DNA of 64,000 bases from Cannabis sativa (GCF_029168945.1 NC_083603.1:13826001-13890000), one strand, 5' to 3'. Shown: positions 36,990-49,854, numbered from the stretch's first letter. The notes: generated from the letters alone by a model not told the origin. Translations and numbers: made by a program.

Positions 36990-38849
36990 TCAGACCCTTT
37001 CTGCTTCGTCTTCCTCACTTCCTCATTTCACACCTTGTTGAACACCAAGAACAGCCACCCATAGCAGCCCCAAACCCACGAAAAAACCCTCGCCAACCAC
37101 CACTAAAACAACCTCATTCTCGCTCATTTCTTAACCATTTTACCCCATTTTTGTCTTAAAATCTTCTATTTTCTATACCTAAACCCATACTGTAAAAAAG
37201 TTTAGTTTTTTTCCCCTCTATATACCAAACCGAACCTATTATAAAGAAAGGTGGTGGGTATAACTCCGGCCACTGATTTTAGCGGAGAAAACATTGAGTC
37301 TCAACGTCCATTAAGGTATAAATATGCTTTCTATATATTTTATTTATGTACATTGGTATTATTTCGTTTTTGTAAATTTTTTTAGAATTTTTTTATTTTA
37401 TTAATATTATATTGTGTGTGTTCTAGAGGTGGTCGGATTTTTGTAGCATTTTATCGCCGGATTGCGTTTATAAGGTAAATATTTATTAACTTGATATATA
37501 ATATATATGTATATATTTTGTGTTTTATTATTGAATATGTGTTTATATATATCTTGTGTGTATATACTATTTGTGTATTTTGTGTATTTGTATTGTATAT
37601 ATATTTGTTGTGAATGAGAATGAGAGGTAGTAGGAATTTAATTAGTTTAAAGATAAAGTTTTTAAAATAATGGTAGTGTGAATATATAATTGATTATATA
37701 TGTATATATATATGTTTATATGTTATTTTTAGAAAAATTAACTATGGAAATTAGCTAGTAACTAGCTAGTAACTTGCTACTTTGTTTAATAACTAGTAAG
37801 TAATTTAATAATTAAAATTTTAAATTAGTTGTATATTGCATTATGTTATAGGTTGTGTGGTAATATTTGAGGGTCGACATATTTCGGTGTTGATCGGATT
37901 TGCAATAGGTATATCCATCCGCTAACCTTTTGTTAGTATAATTAATTATCAATGCATGCTTAGTTGAGTTTGAATATCTTAAATATTCATCCGTAGTGAA
38001 GTAGGTTCTGTGAATACATGTACTGCGGTCGGATGGGTGGATAAATTTTGTATTGTTTATGTTAGTTTCTTTGTTCTGTATTGTTATATTTGTTTTGTTT
38101 GTTACTTTAGGCACTTTTAAAATTTTTGGGAACGTTCAATTACAGCCGTTATGCTGCCAAAATTTCGGTAGAATTTGGATCAAATTTTATTATAAAAAAC
38201 ATAAATGTTAAAGGAAAAGTACATAACATAAATAACTAGGTTATTACTCGGTAGTTGTAAGAAATTAGGTGACATAACACATTCATATTTGACTCAAAAC
38301 ATGTTCGTGTTAGTAGGTCTTTATATTTGACTCAAAACATGTTCGTGAAATTAGGTGACATTTGTTTTGTTTGTTACTTTAGGCACTTGTCTCGTATAAT
38401 CTAATTGATGTGTCTATGCATTTATTATACTTAGTAGGTCTTTATATTTGACTCAAAACATGTTCGTGTTAGTAGCAAGATTATCAATGTCAAAGTTCAT
38501 ATTTGAAAGGTTCTCAAATTTTGTTTATTAATGGTGTTAGGAAAATGTTATTAATAGGTTTAATTTTTTTGGAAACGTTCAATTATAGTCGTTATGCTGC
38601 CGAAATTTTGGTAGAATTAGGATAATATTTGATTTTAGTTTCTCTTAAACTTGGTTGTTAGGATTTTATCGGAAGTGACTTTATCGGAAGTCAAGTACAT
38701 AATTTTTCGTATAAGGTATGTTTTCTTTAACTTACTTTTATAAGAATATTTTTTATATATATTTAGATAATCGTTAAATACTTAGAGTAATTTTCGAATA
38801 ATATTAATACATAGGATAGATATTGTTCAGTGTTAAGGATAGATAATCC

Positions 38850-39670
38850 TTAAAATTATAAAATAATAATAATATACTAGAAAAATACAAACCCATATTA
38901 TAAAATTTAAATGTATAAAAATATTAAATTACATTAAAATTAAAATATGACACATTATTTTATTATTCAATATACTAATTATTATACAAAACATAACTTA
39001 AAAAATTATAAAAATAATAATAATATACTAGAAAAATACAAACCCATATTATAAAATTTAAATGTATAAAAATATTAAAGTAATAAAAAATAAAATATTA
39101 CATATTATTTTATTATTCAATAAACTAATTATTATACAAAACATAACTTAAAAAATTATAAAAATAATAATAATATACTAGAAAAATACAAACCCACATT
39201 ATAAAATTTAAATGTATAAAAAATATTAAATTACATTAAAATTAAAATATTACACATTATTTTATTATTCAATATACTAATTATTATACAAAACATAACT
39301 TAGAAAATTATAAAAATAATAATAATATACTAGAAAAATACAAACCCATATTATAAAATTTAAATGTATAAAAATATTAAAGTACATAAAAATTAAAATA
39401 TTACACATTATTTTATTATTCAATAAACTAATTATTATACAAAACATAACTTAAAAAATTATAAAAATAATAATAATATACTAGAAAAATACAAACCCAT
39501 GTTATAAAATTTAAATGTATAAAAATATTAAATTACATTAAAATTAAAATATTACACATTACTTTATTATTCAATATACTAATTATTATATAAAACATAA
39601 CTTAAAAAATTATAAAAATGATACTAAAATACTAGAATACAAACACATATTATAAAATATAAAATATTAA
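38850..39670. repeat. 151-bp AT-rich tandem array inside the CACTA
   Basis: The phrase ACAAAACATAACTTA recurs at 38986, 39136, 39288, 39439 and, with one change, 39590, a spacing of 150-152 bases. Five units plus a degenerate partial one. Units differ by only a few bases. Confidence 0.92.
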
Positions 39671-41940
39671 TAAAAAAAGTACCTAATATACAAACACTTA
39701 GAGCAATGTAAATTTGTATTTATTTAACTTTTTAATTTAATTTTATTTATGCTTTAATTTAATTTAATTAATAATACAAAAATAAATTTAGATTTTTAAT
39801 AAATGTAAAAAAAATATATTAATTAAAGCTGAAAAAAAAATTTAGGAAACCCCTATGGAGTCGGTTATTTTATAATAACCGACGCCATATGTACCCCTAT
39901 GGCGTCGATTATTTAATAATAACCGACGCCATAGGGGTAAATAACCGACGCCATAGGGGTACATATGGCGTCGGTTCATATAAACCCTTTAGCGTCGCCC
40001 TGATCAGCGTCGGTAGCGAATTTCGCGAAAACCGACGCTGAAAGGGCTTAAAAACCGCCTCTAAAGGTGGTTTTTGTAGTAGTGTATGAATTCTAAAACA
40101 ATGAAAATAAACACATATAAAGTTAGAAAACCTTACAGTGGGTGCAGCGGAATAATATGACTCCTTCCGTTCAGATCTCTAGCCCTTGATTCCTTTCTGT
40201 AGCAGAGCATCACCAAGATCTGAACCTGGATCTTCTTTTCTCCTTCTTTGATGCAGAAATTCCATAGTCTTACATACTATGATTGAGGTACCACTTGATG
40301 TGTGTGGACACTACTCATCTAACAAGGATTTCGAATTTTTCTCTCTTTTTCTCTCTTGAATTTCGTGGCATATGGCTTACTAGAGAAGAGAACAAAGGTT
40401 GCTTTATATAGGGAGAAGGGAGAGCACAACTTTCCAAATAAAACAGTTTCCTTAATTACTGTGTAATCAATTAACTGCCTTATTTAGTGTGATCAACCAC
40501 TTTCCTATTTTTGCTAGGCTTTGATTAGCAATTACATGGCAATTAAAATTGAAAATAATAATTGGGAAACACACAAAGAGGTGCCGGCCATAGGGAGATA
40601 TGGGCCTCACATGGAATTTTGCAATTTCCTCAATTTTATTTCTATTTCTCCAAAAATGCCATTTTTCCAATTCTATTCATTTAAATGCCAAAACTAATTA
40701 TTTAATAACTAAAATAGATTATTAAATAATATTGTCATTTAAAATAATTATTAATTAGACATACAAAGTCTCTTAATGAATAATTAAACCTAGAAACCCT
40801 TTTCTTTACGATTTCATCCTTAAACTGTGAGAATTCATAAAGTAGACATAGTCTAACTTTTAGAATTATAATTGATTAATTAAAATCAATTAACTGAGTC
40901 TTACAAGCAGTATGGTCTCAACTAGTATGGGGACCATGGGTCTATATAGCCGAGCTTCCAATAAGTCGAACCGAATTTACCAAGTAAATTCCCTAACTTA
41001 TTAATTCCTCATTGCATCCACACTTAGAACTTGGAATTGCACTCTCAGTCATATAGAAATGCTCTATATGTTCCACGATATAGACACGTCATTAGTTATC
41101 CATTGTTATAACCCTAATGTGATCAGTGATCCTCTATATAGATGATTTACACTGTACAAGGATTAAATTACCGTAACACCCTACAATGTATTTTATCCTT
41201 AAAACACTTAACCCTGTATAAATGATATTTCACCTAAGTGAAATGAGATCTCCACCATTTATCTTCGTTTGGTTAAGCTCGAAGGAAATCATCCTTTACT
41301 TCTATTTGCCAAATAGAAGCTATAGATTCCATATTTATGTTAGCGCTCCCACTCAATTGCATTACCGTGTTCCCAAAATGTACGTATCACCCTGATACAA
41401 AACTAGGCTTAACTAACAAATCAAAGAACACGAGTAACACTCTTGAAATTGAGCCTAACCATATCAGGATTGAGATCATTTGATCTAGGATCAACAGGTG
41501 ATATTGAATTGAATAGATATTACGGTAAGTTTTAACATATCGAATCAAAGTTCAATATCGGTCCCTTCCGATGTATACTCCATACATCCGATACTGGTAA
41601 ACTTTGCCAATGTCCTGGAAAGGACATAACACTTTTCCAAGGTGTAAGAATACCTATCGCTGATTATACCATGTCAGTCTAAATCCAGTGTTCTGACAAA
41701 TCAGGGAATAAACTTTTGAACATATGATTAAGATTATATTCCACTGTGCTGACAACACTATAATCTTTAACCAACCCATATGTTCTGGACTTAAAAAGAA
41801 TTCATACATTATATACACATATAATCATGAAATAAATCATGTGAACCATGCAACATAAAATGTTATTTCTGATCTTTATTAATAAGTAAATCTGATTATA
41901 TGAAATGAGTTTTATTTAGGGCATAAAACCCAACACGGTT

Positions 41941-42116
41941 TCCCTTTTGTTCATGGGCTGGCGGTTATTTTTCAAAAATTCAAAATTAGTTTCCTTTTTG
42001 CTTCATACTTCCATGTTTATTTAAACCAATTCCTTGTCATTTATTCTCAGCACATACCCGATTCTCTTTCTTTGTTTTCTTGCCGTCTTGTTTTTCACTC
42101 TCTCTTTCAGATCACA
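41941..42116 (+). promoter_or_regulatory. SIRE spacer before env-like ORF, with splice-acceptor-like site
   Basis: Resumes SIRE sequence after the CGGTT duplication. A pyrimidine run ending TCTCTCTTTCAG (AG at 42109-42110) stands six bases before the ATG of the env-like ORF, the layout of a 3' splice site. No donor was identified. Confidence 0.5.
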
Positions 42117-43716
42117 ATGGTTAGAGCAAAGAACCTAGGGCAACCAAAAAGGGTAGAAGAAACCGATGCCACCCCCTCGAATGATCCTCCTACTGCTCCA
42201 ATCTTGCTCCTTGCTGCTGCAACTACTTCGAAACTAGGAGATTCATCGCTTCCTCAGCGTGAATCTCAGCCAGTGAAGCCCAAGCAGAAAATAGATTCCT
42301 AAACAGATCGTTCGAAAAAATGTGCAACCATACAAATTTTGGACTTCATCCTCATCGTCTTCGAAGGAGTCTCCTCCTACTGCAACTGAGAAAGGAGTTT
42401 CTACATCAACCCCAACTGGTCCTTCCACTCGCTCCATCGAGTAGGAACTTCGCTCAAAACGAAGCCATGACAAACGAGCTTCTCCTACGAAGAAGCTCGA
42501 GACGAATCCCCCTTCGGTTGCTTCAAGTTCTGAAGAAGAAGAACCCATGGAAGATCCATCTGTTAATTCCTCTGATAAATCCGTATCTCTCCATTCTGAA
42601 AAAAAGATTCCTGAAGATATGGGAGCCTCCTCTGACAGTGAAGACACTGAACTCGATCCAAAGCCTCCCTTGACCAAATATGCTCCAACGCTGTCTCGTA
42701 CATCTTCAACAGCGAAGGCGTCTGCTGCTGCCAAAGGCAAGCAGCCCATGAAGGATTCATCTTCTGGTACTATCCCTACATCTCACTCCTGTAGTTCTTG
42801 TTTTTACTTTCGTGATAATGAGCGTGATTGGAATTTGTATGCTACACGGAAGTTTGAGAGTGAAAGGAATTATGATTTGCATGCTCATAGAATATATGGT
42901 ATTGTTAAGTTCATTCAATACCATCAATGGGAGAACACTCTCACTGGTTTCAAAGGGTACATTAAAAACATTGTGAAAGAATTCTATGCTAACTTATCTG
43001 ATGATTTTCTTGATGAGAATTCTAGACTTTTTCGAAAAGGGTTTATTAGAGGACATTGGTTTTCCTTCTCTGAAAAAGACATTTCCCAAGCCTTGCAACT
43101 GCCAGAAAATGTACCAAATGCTATAATGTCTATGGATCGTCACTTGATGCTCACTGAACTCACTGGTGCACTGGCTGAATTGAAATCGGGGGAGAGTCTT
43201 TGCATTACACATCTTACCTATGCTCATGCTGCACTCATGAGGTTTGCACTTAGCAATTGGCTTCCCAACTCAAACAAGACCGTGGTGTCTCAAGATGTGG
43301 CTTCATTCCTCTTTCGTATCACCTCGGGAGCATCCATAGACTTGGCCTCCAACATTTTGAATCAGATTATTTCATTTCGAAGAGGTTAAAAGCGCAATTT
43401 TAAGCTTGTTTTTCCAAATTTAATCTTTAAGATTTTGTCCTCTCAGAAAGATGTGGCCCAATCTCATGAAACTCTTAAGCCTCCACTGACTAGAACCGTC
43501 TTTCAACCCTCGGAGTATTTTGATGGAGCTTTTACAAAGCGTCCTAAAGCTGGTGCTGCTGCTGCTGGTGGTGCAAGTTCGAGTTCAGCTTCTGCAGACG
43601 TTCCGGAAGTGAAGAATGAGGTTCAGCTGGTGAACAATCGACTTGCTGCCATGGAGGAGGTTCAGCAAGAGATGTCCAAGCAGCTGTCCACATTGATCAA
43701 GCTTTATGGGGCATAA
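42117..43716 (+). pseudogene. SIRE env-like ORF (third ORF), lightly broken
   Basis: Begins MVRAKNLGQPKRVEE; the serine/proline-rich, charged N-terminal third includes a basic cluster with KRSHDKRASPTKK. The central part (about 42830-43380: WNLYATRKFESERNY..GFKGYIKNIVKEFYANLSDDF..RGHWFSFSEKDISQAL) resembles the plant-transposon domain found in the ORF after pol in SIRE-type elements. The end is alanine/serine-rich and then a coiled-coil segment (VQLVNNRLAAMEEVQQEMSKQL). Lesions: a frameshift near 42300, an in-frame TAG near 42442 and a TAA at 43387; the frame is otherwise continuous to 43716. Its role is unknown; it is called env-like in the literature on these elements, without proven envelope function. 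No signal peptide is visible. Confidence 0.72.
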
Positions 43717-43951
43717 GTTTTTCTTTCTTTTTGTTTTTTGTTGGACATATTACTATATTTATATATTTTCTTGTCTTTTTTTCTTTGGCCCTTAGATAAA
43801 CAAAAAGGGGAAGTAATATTTTGTTTTTAACTGCTTGTTTTTATCAACTCTGGACCCTTTTTGTAGGGAGAGTTGTGTTTGGTACTTGTGAACTATTTTG
43901 GATTAAAAGTTAGCATGTTATTTTGGTGTTTTTGATTTTCGAGTGTGTTAC

Positions 43952-46012
43952 TGTAATGACCGCTCTAGTAATATGATTAGAAAAGGCAATTAGCACTAAT
44001 TTTTATTATTTTATCATTATTTGTGAATTAATTTATTTGTGGACCCCAATATTTAGAAATAAATATTAGAGTTATAATTTCTCAATTCTGGAGATTTTAT
44101 TAAACTCTAGGGGTATTATTTAGCTTATATGTGAAATATATTAATTTTGTAATTTTGCTCGGCGACAACGGAAAATGCGATGGATGGCTAGATTAATCAC
44201 ATGGGTAAGTTTAGAACCTTATTTCATAGTGGGAAATAATTTAGAGAGAATAAAATATCGGGATTGAGCGGGGTTATGGAATTTGACCATTTTACCCCTA
44301 GCTTTAGAAATACCCAAGTTATAATTTTGAGGGCATTTTAGTCTTTTACTATTAAGGGGAATAGGTGGCTGCCCCATTTGTTGACACCTAGCACATGACT
44401 ATTAATTAAGGAAAACCCTTTTCTTTTGGGGAAAAATCAAAGAAAATCAAATTAAAAGAAAATTTCATTTTTCCCTTGAACTCTCTCTCTTTCTCTTGTT
44501 CGGCTGAGACAAAAACCAGAGCAAGACCAATTCTTTCCTTCCAAATTCTCTGAATTTAAGCTAGGGATTGAAGGAGGAGCAATCAAAGGTAACCCTAGAA
44601 CTATGGTGTTATGTTTTAAGCTTTAAAGGTTAGTTTGAATTTGTAATTTTGAGATTTAGTGGCTGTTAGGTTTAGGCTTGCTTAAGGTTCGAATTGTAGG
44701 GTTTAATTGAGTTGATTTTATCTTCTTGTGACTGGTTTTGATGGTTGGATTAGGTTGTATGCAATTTTAAGCTTTGAGTTCAAAGCTTTGAGCTTTAATG
44801 GCAAGTTGATGTTTATTGTGTTTTTCTGTGAAATACTGGCTGGGTTTTATTGTATATGCCTTGATTAGGAGCTCTGGAGAGTTTGGTAAAGATTGGGCTT
44901 GATTTGAATCAAGGGGGAGAAAATTTTGGGTTTCGCGGATGAACCGAATTCGGTTACGGGTGGTCTATACCACCCGGTCGACCGGTTGGTGACCCGTAAG
45001 CAGGGATACCGGTTGGATCCGTCACTGTTGGGGGTTTTTCCAGAACCCTAGTTTTAGCCAATTTTGGGTTATATAGGGTATTGCCATGAGGTTTATTGAT
45101 AGGGAAACTTTTGGTTTCGAGTTTTAAGTCCCGAAAAGTGATTTGGCGAGTCACTCATCTGTGTTACCGTTATTGTGATTAGGGCATCCATCTAGCACGT
45201 GAATTCCGTTCAGGTCGGCCCAGCACACTTGAATTCGGAAAACAGGTAAGAACTGTGTATAATGTATGATGTGATTATCTGAATGTGTGTATATGTGTTT
45301 ATATATGCATGCTTGAAATATGTTAAACACTACCAACACTTGTGTGAGTGTATTGGTACAGTGATTGTTGTTAATTTGAGTACGATACAGTGATACCAAC
45401 ACAAACATAGAAAATGCTAAGGTGTGTGGTACATCACTCAGTGATACTCAGTGATCGGGATAAACCCTACCAACACTCGTACAGCGAGGTACGTTGTGTA
45501 TGTGGTATAGTGGTTGTACCCTGGTATTGAACGTTCATGCTCATCTGTTAAGCTACGTAAATAGGTGTATGGGCGCCTATTTACGAGTCGGAAATTATAT
45601 GGTATGTTATATGCATTTCTTGCGAGTCGGTTGACTCACGCTTTACGCTTCCATGTGTAGGTAAAGGAAAGGCGAAGGCCGAACAGGAGTGATCCTGAGC
45701 TCGGGTGAGATTGTACATGTCAAGCAGCGCGACCTGGAGTGTTCTGTCTCGGGACATCTGGGAGTTGTATTTTGAATGTCGCTGTGCGACCTGTAAATCT
45801 GTATATTTTGGAATGTATGTTTAAAAAGTAAAGTTTGTAAAGTTTTAAAAATCGGGATCCCGGCACTTGTAAATATTTTATTATATTACAAAGTTTAATG
45901 TTTAATGCAAAAGTTTTAATTTGACACGTTTTTCGAGAAATTTCTTTGATTAGCAAAGATCGCACAATTATTGAAAAAGCACTGTAGCGTGCCTTAGCAT
46001 TAGGGCGTTACA
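43952..46012 (+). repeat. 5' LTR of Gypsy E
   Basis: 2061 bases. A TATA-like GGTTATATAGG lies at 45067-45077. Downstream, AACAG|GTAAGAA (GT at 45246) and CCATGTGTAG|G (AG at 45659-45660) look like a splice donor and acceptor. Between them are repeated short TGATAC/ACCAACAC units. Confidence 0.95.
45069..45076 (+). promoter_or_regulatory. Candidate TATA box of Gypsy E LTR
   Basis: TTATATAG in the LTR; the same sequence is in the 3' LTR near 52051. Placement upstream of the donor-like site and primer site is sensible for a Pol II start, but no start site is proven. Confidence 0.4.
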
Positions 46013-46016
46013 ATTT

Positions 46017-46029
46017 TGGTATCAGAGCC
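46017..46029 (+). other. Primer binding site of Gypsy E (tRNA-iMet)
   Basis: TGGTATCAGAGCC, four bases after the 5' LTR end. Confidence 0.93.
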
Positions 46030-46294
46030 GCCAGGTTTGTCTACCGAAGCTTGCTATGACATGTACAATCTTCATCAGAGAAAGCTCGGTTCACGGTTCA
46101 GTAAGCCCGTACTTGTTTAGTATTTTAAATAAGTGTGATGTAAAAGCATGTTAGGAAGCATATTAGATTTAAATTAAATATATTTCTTTAAAAAGAAAAG
46201 AAAGTGCGTTGCCTTTCTGCTATTAAGAGCGGTGTTAGCTTTGATCGCCGTCTAACCTGCCTACCTTATGGATTCGCAGGCTAAGTCCTATTAA

Positions 46295-49072
46295 ATGGAC
46301 GCCCCGCGAAATACAAGAAGTCAGGGTGGCATGGTTGAGGCCGGAGGCGGTCAGGGGAATCCTCAAAATCCCCGTGGTCGCGGCCGTGGCCGTGGTAGAG
46401 CTCAGGGTGGTCGCCCTGTAAATCCACCTCAAGCTCCTCCTGATTGGGAGCAAAGATTTGCTGAAATGCAAGGAAGAATTCGTCAGCAAGATGAAGAGAT
46501 TCAGAGACTGAGGCAGCAGGGTCCTCCTGCCGTGCCTCCTCAACAAGTTCAGGCCGTTGCAGTTCCAGCGGTGCCAGCAGAACAACCTGTTGTTGGCAAC
46601 CGTATGGAACCGTTGTACGAAAGATTTCGAAAACAGGCACCTCCAGTGTTTCTGGGAGGCCCTGATGTGATGAAGGCCGAGCAATGGCTTTCGATGATTG
46701 AGCGTATTCTCAACTTTATGGGAGTGGTTGGAAATGATCGGGTGGCCTGCGCCACTTTCCAGCTTCAGGAAGATGCCCTTGTGTGGTGGGAATTGATAAC
46801 CCTCACACGGGACGTCACGCTGATGACTTGGGAAGAATTCAGGGAGTTATTTAACTCCAAGTATTACAATGAAGCGGTCCGCAGTGCAAAGCGGAAAGAG
46901 TTCACTGATCTAGTTCAGACTGAGGGTATGTCAGTCACTGAGTATACAACGAAGTTTGATCGGTTGGCTAAATTGGCAGCAGGAATTGTGCCCACGGACT
47001 TTAGTAAGAAAGAAAAATATTTAGCGGGTTTGAGTGCAAAGATCCGGCATGATCTGGTTATTACCACTACCGAAGCAACCACGTATGCAGACATGGTTGA
47101 GAAGGCTTTGAGAGCCGAGGGTGCAGTAAAGTTTCTTCAGGAGCCCCGGGTGACTCCGAGTGTTGGTGGAACCCCCACTGTTCCTACTCCTGTTTATGGT
47201 AGGGATGGTGGTGACTCCACCATTGAGCAGAAAAGAAAGGTTGTTCCAGCTTCTGGTGGCTCGGGGCAAAGCAAGCGGTTCCGTGGGAACCAAGGCAGAG
47301 GTGGACGCCAGGGTTATTCTTATCCTGAGTGTCCAAGGTGCAAGAAACATCATCCGGGAGAGTGTAACCGGAAGACATGCTTCTTATGTGGCATGGTGGG
47401 GCATTTCAAGAAAGATTGCCCCCAGGCAAAGAAAGAGGAGCCGAAAGTCGAGATGAAACCGGTTCCTGCTCGTGTGTTTGCCATTACCCAAGCTGATGCT
47501 GCAGCCAGTCCTTCCTTCATAGACAGTCGGCTTCCCGTCAACAACTTGTTATTTACAGTATTATTTGACTCGGGAGCTACACGTTCATATGTGGCTACAA
47601 GGGTGATTGATCTTTTGGGTAGACCTTGTGACATTTTAGAAAGAGGGTTTGGAACCCTAATGCCTAGCGGGGAATTGGTTATCTCTAATAGGCGCATTAG
47701 GTCTATGCCGATTAGGATCGAAGATAGGGAATTGAGTACTGACCTTATAGAATTGAAACTAACTGAGTTTGATATTATACTGGGAATGGATTTTCTATCC
47801 AAGTATTCGGCCAGTATAGATTGTAGACGTAAAATGGTGACTTTTCAGCCGGAAGGTGAAGATCCATTTGTTTATGTTGGATCGGTTCAGGGGTCTCGGA
47901 TCCCAGTTATTTCTGTGTTGAGAGCTAGGGATTTACTATGCAATGGTTGTGTAGGATTTCTAGCGGTAGTACTTGACTCCAGCAGACCTGAAACATTTGG
48001 GCCTGAGGTAGTCCGAGTGGTGAAAGATTTTCTTGATGTGTTTCCCGAGGAGTTGCCGGGATTGCCGCCACAACGAGAGATTGATTTTGTTATTGATTTG
48101 GCACCTGGAGTCGAACCTGTTTCTAAAGCTCCATATAGGATGGCTCCAGCAGAACTCAAGGAGCTTAAGTTGCAACTTCAGGGGATGTTGGACATTGGGT
48201 TTATTCGACCCAGTGTATCGCCCTGGGGAGCTCCGGTTCTCTTTGTGAAAAAGAAAGATGGTTCCCTCAGAATGTGTATTGATTATCGGGAACTGAACAA
48301 GCTGACGATTAAGAACAAGTACCCGTTGCCTAGGATCGATGATCTGTTCGATCAGCTTCAGGGAAAGACAGTGTTTTCGAAGATTGATTTACGGTCGGGT
48401 TATCACCAACTCAAGATTCGGGAGGAGGACATACCGAAGACTGCTTTTAGAACCAGATATGGGCACTATGAGTTTCTGGTAATGTCATTCGGATTGACTA
48501 ATGCTCCGGCGGCCTTTATGGATCTCATGAATAGGGTATTCAAGGATTTCCTCGATAACTGCGTTATAGTGTTTATCGATGACATTCTTGTGTACTCTCA
48601 GTCAGAAGAGGAGCACGAGCATCATCTCCGAATGGTGTTACAGCGACTTAGAGATCACAAACTGTATGCCAAGTTCAAAAAGTGCGAATTCTGGTTGTCT
48701 GAGGTGTCCTTTTTGGGTCATATTATTGGGAAAAATGGAATTATGGTTGATCCAAACAAGATAGAATCAGTGAAGAATTGGCCGAGGCCCAAGTCTGTGA
48801 CTGAAATTCGAAGCTTTCTTGGGTTAGCAGGGTATTATCGACGTTTCGTCGAAGGATTTTCTAAACTTTCTATGCCCCTAACCGAATTGACTAAGAAAAA
48901 TCAGAGATTCGTGTGGTCAGATAAGTGTGAATCAAGCTTTCAGGAGTTGAAGCAGCGTTTGATAACAGCTCCGGTGTTAGCTTTGCCATCAGATCAAGAG
49001 AAATTTGTTGTGTATTGTGATGCATCCGGACGGGGTCCGGGATGCGTTCGATGCAAGCCGACGCAGTCATAG
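46295..49072 (+). CDS. Gypsy E gag-protease-RT (frameshifted at its end)
   Basis: 925 residues from [11 protein letters not shown]. The gag domain is at about 100-240. The CCHC knuckle [14 protein letters not shown] is at 362-375, preceded by [12 protein letters not shown]. The protease LFDSGATRS is near 423-431, RT runs from about 610, and FIDD is near 760. All expected residues are present. The true frame ends in RNase H just after YCDAS: near 49046 one base is missing relative to Gypsy A (CTG reads CG), and the last 16 or so residues are out of frame. About 80% of the protein can be matched by eye to Gypsy A. Confidence 0.93.
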   Translation: MDAPRNTRSQGGMVEAGGGQGNPQNPRGRGRGRGRAQGGRPVNPPQAPPDWEQRFAEMQGRIRQQDEEIQRLRQQGPPAVPPQQVQAVAVPAVPAEQPVVGNRMEPLYERFRKQAPPVFLGGPDVMKAEQWLSMIERILNFMGVVGNDRVACATFQLQEDALVWWELITLTRDVTLMTWEEFRELFNSKYYNEAVRSAKRKEFTDLVQTEGMSVTEYTTKFDRLAKLAAGIVPTDFSKKEKYLAGLSAKIRHDLVITTTEATTYADMVEKALRAEGAVKFLQEPRVTPSVGGTPTVPTPVYGRDGGDSTIEQKRKVVPASGGSGQSKRFRGNQGRGGRQGYSYPECPRCKKHHPGECNRKTCFLCGMVGHFKKDCPQAKKEEPKVEMKPVPARVFAITQADAAASPSFIDSRLPVNNLLFTVLFDSGATRSYVATRVIDLLGRPCDILERGFGTLMPSGELVISNRRIRSMPIRIEDRELSTDLIELKLTEFDIILGMDFLSKYSASIDCRRKMVTFQPEGEDPFVYVGSVQGSRIPVISVLRARDLLCNGCVGFLAVVLDSSRPETFGPEVVRVVKDFLDVFPEELPGLPPQREIDFVIDLAPGVEPVSKAPYRMAPAELKELKLQLQGMLDIGFIRPSVSPWGAPVLFVKKKDGSLRMCIDYRELNKLTIKNKYPLPRIDDLFDQLQGKTVFSKIDLRSGYHQLKIREEDIPKTAFRTRYGHYEFLVMSFGLTNAPAAFMDLMNRVFKDFLDNCVIVFIDDILVYSQSEEEHEHHLRMVLQRLRDHKLYAKFKKCEFWLSEVSFLGHIIGKNGIMVDPNKIESVKNWPRPKSVTEIRSFLGLAGYYRRFVEGFSKLSMPLTELTKKNQRFVWSDKCESSFQELKQRLITAPVLALPSDQEKFVVYCDASGRGPGCVRCKPTQS

Positions 49073-49782
49073 CTTATGCCTCTCGTCAACTGAAGGATTA
49101 TGAGCAGCGTTATCCAACTCATGATTTAGAGCTCGCTGCTGTGGTTTTTGCTTTAAAGATTTGGCGACATTATCTTTACGGTGAGAAGTGTGAAATTTAT
49201 ACTGATCATAAAAGTCTTAAATACTTTTTCACCCAAAAAGATCTGAATATGAGGCAGAGAAGGTGGTTGGAGTTGGTTAAGGACTACGATTGTGAAATAC
49301 TGTATCACCCCGGGAAAGCCAATGTTGTGGCCGATGCTCTAAGCCGAAAAGGTCCCGGTCAAGTGTATACTACGGTTATGATAGCTCCTCAACTAGCCTC
49401 GGAAATGGTTAGTGCAGGAATTGAGTTCGTGGTCGGGAAATTGCATAATTTAACACTCCAATCTGATCTGTTGGAAAGAATCAGAAAGGCGCAACTGGAA
49501 GATCCCGAGCTAGTTAAAGTTCGAGATGAAGTGGTGGCCGGTCGGCCTAGAGGTTTTTCAGTCTCGAACAGTGGAATGTTGTTATATAAGGCTCGAGTCT
49601 GTGTTCCTTGTGTGAATGAGCTTAAGAAAGAAATACTGGATGAAGCTCACACCACTCCATATTCATTGCATCCGGGAACCACCAAGATGTATCAGGATTT
49701 GAAACCCTACTTCTGGTGGTATGGGATGAAAAGAGATGTGGTGGACTATGTGTCCAAGTGTTTAACCTGCCACAGAGATTAA
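49042..49782 (+). CDS. Gypsy E pol: RNase H and integrase zinc domain
   Basis: Continues the polyprotein after the frameshift: [35 protein letters not shown] and NVVADALSR supply the remaining RNase H acidic residues. The HHCC integrase region follows ([19 protein letters not shown]). It ends at CLTCHRD because of an extra base near 49762; a compensating one-base loss follows near 49790, and an in-frame TAA at 49831-49833 precedes the next segment. Confidence 0.85.
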   Translation: MRSMQADAVIAYASRQLKDYEQRYPTHDLELAAVVFALKIWRHYLYGEKCEIYTDHKSLKYFFTQKDLNMRQRRWLELVKDYDCEILYHPGKANVVADALSRKGPGQVYTTVMIAPQLASEMVSAGIEFVVGKLHNLTLQSDLLERIRKAQLEDPELVKVRDEVVAGRPRGFSVSNSGMLLYKARVCVPCVNELKKEILDEAHTTPYSLHPGTTKMYQDLKPYFWWYGMKRDVVDYVSKCLTCHRD

Positions 49783-49854
49783 GGCCGAACATCGAGGCCG
49801 GCGGGATTATTGCAACCTTTAGTCCTTCCGTAATGGAAGTGGGAGGACATCACA

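Larger units (their letters stand above)
36689..40084. mobile_element. Non-autonomous CACTA (En/Spm) DNA transposon
   Basis: 3396 bases starting CACTTCTACAA and ending TTTTTGTAGTAGTG (inverse CACTACTACAAAAA), flanked by the 3-bp duplication TAT (36686-36688 and 40085-40087) within an LTR whose uninterrupted form is seen at 28005-28025. CACT ends plus a 3-bp duplication define the superfamily. Subterminal regions carry repeated CCGACGCCATAGG in both orientations, the likely transposase-binding repeats. No ORF resembles a transposase; the interior is AT-rich with tandem repeats and short direct duplications (for example 38129-38175 with 38571-38620). It would depend on a transposase from elsewhere. 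Confidence 0.88.
27948..41935 (-). mobile_element. Copia-type element C with nested Cassandra and CACTA insertions
   Basis: Bounded by TGTTGGAAATT and AAAACCCAACA with CGGTT on both flanks. It has an intact tRNA-Met primer site beside the right LTR and a polypurine tract beside the left LTR, so it is transcribed leftward. The interior keeps only a heavily decayed Copia pol near the left end and a long AT-rich non-coding part. Subtracting the Cassandra and the CACTA leaves roughly 9.6 kb. Its inability to encode proteins makes it a dead or non-autonomous copy; because the conserved non-coding half is shared with B, a non-autonomous family is possible. Confidence 0.85.
36624..41935 (-). repeat. 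5' LTR of element C, split by a CACTA transposon
   Basis: LTR sequence at 36624-36685 and 40088-41935, interrupted by 36689-40084. The two halves join with a single TAT to match the left LTR. Total LTR length is about 1.9 kb, like that of B. Confidence 0.9.

Noticed and set aside
37812..38114. 100-codon minus-strand ORF in the CACTA
   Set aside because: Composition follows AT-rich sequence; no transposase or other domain, no conserved context.
6852..46029. tRNA genes at the TGGTATCAGAGCC sites
   Set aside because: Only the 3'-complementary 13 bases are present, each placed just inside an LTR; these are primer binding sites.
46235..48175. Antisense ORFs over Gypsy E gag-pol
   Set aside because: Minus-strand shadows of an identified polyprotein.
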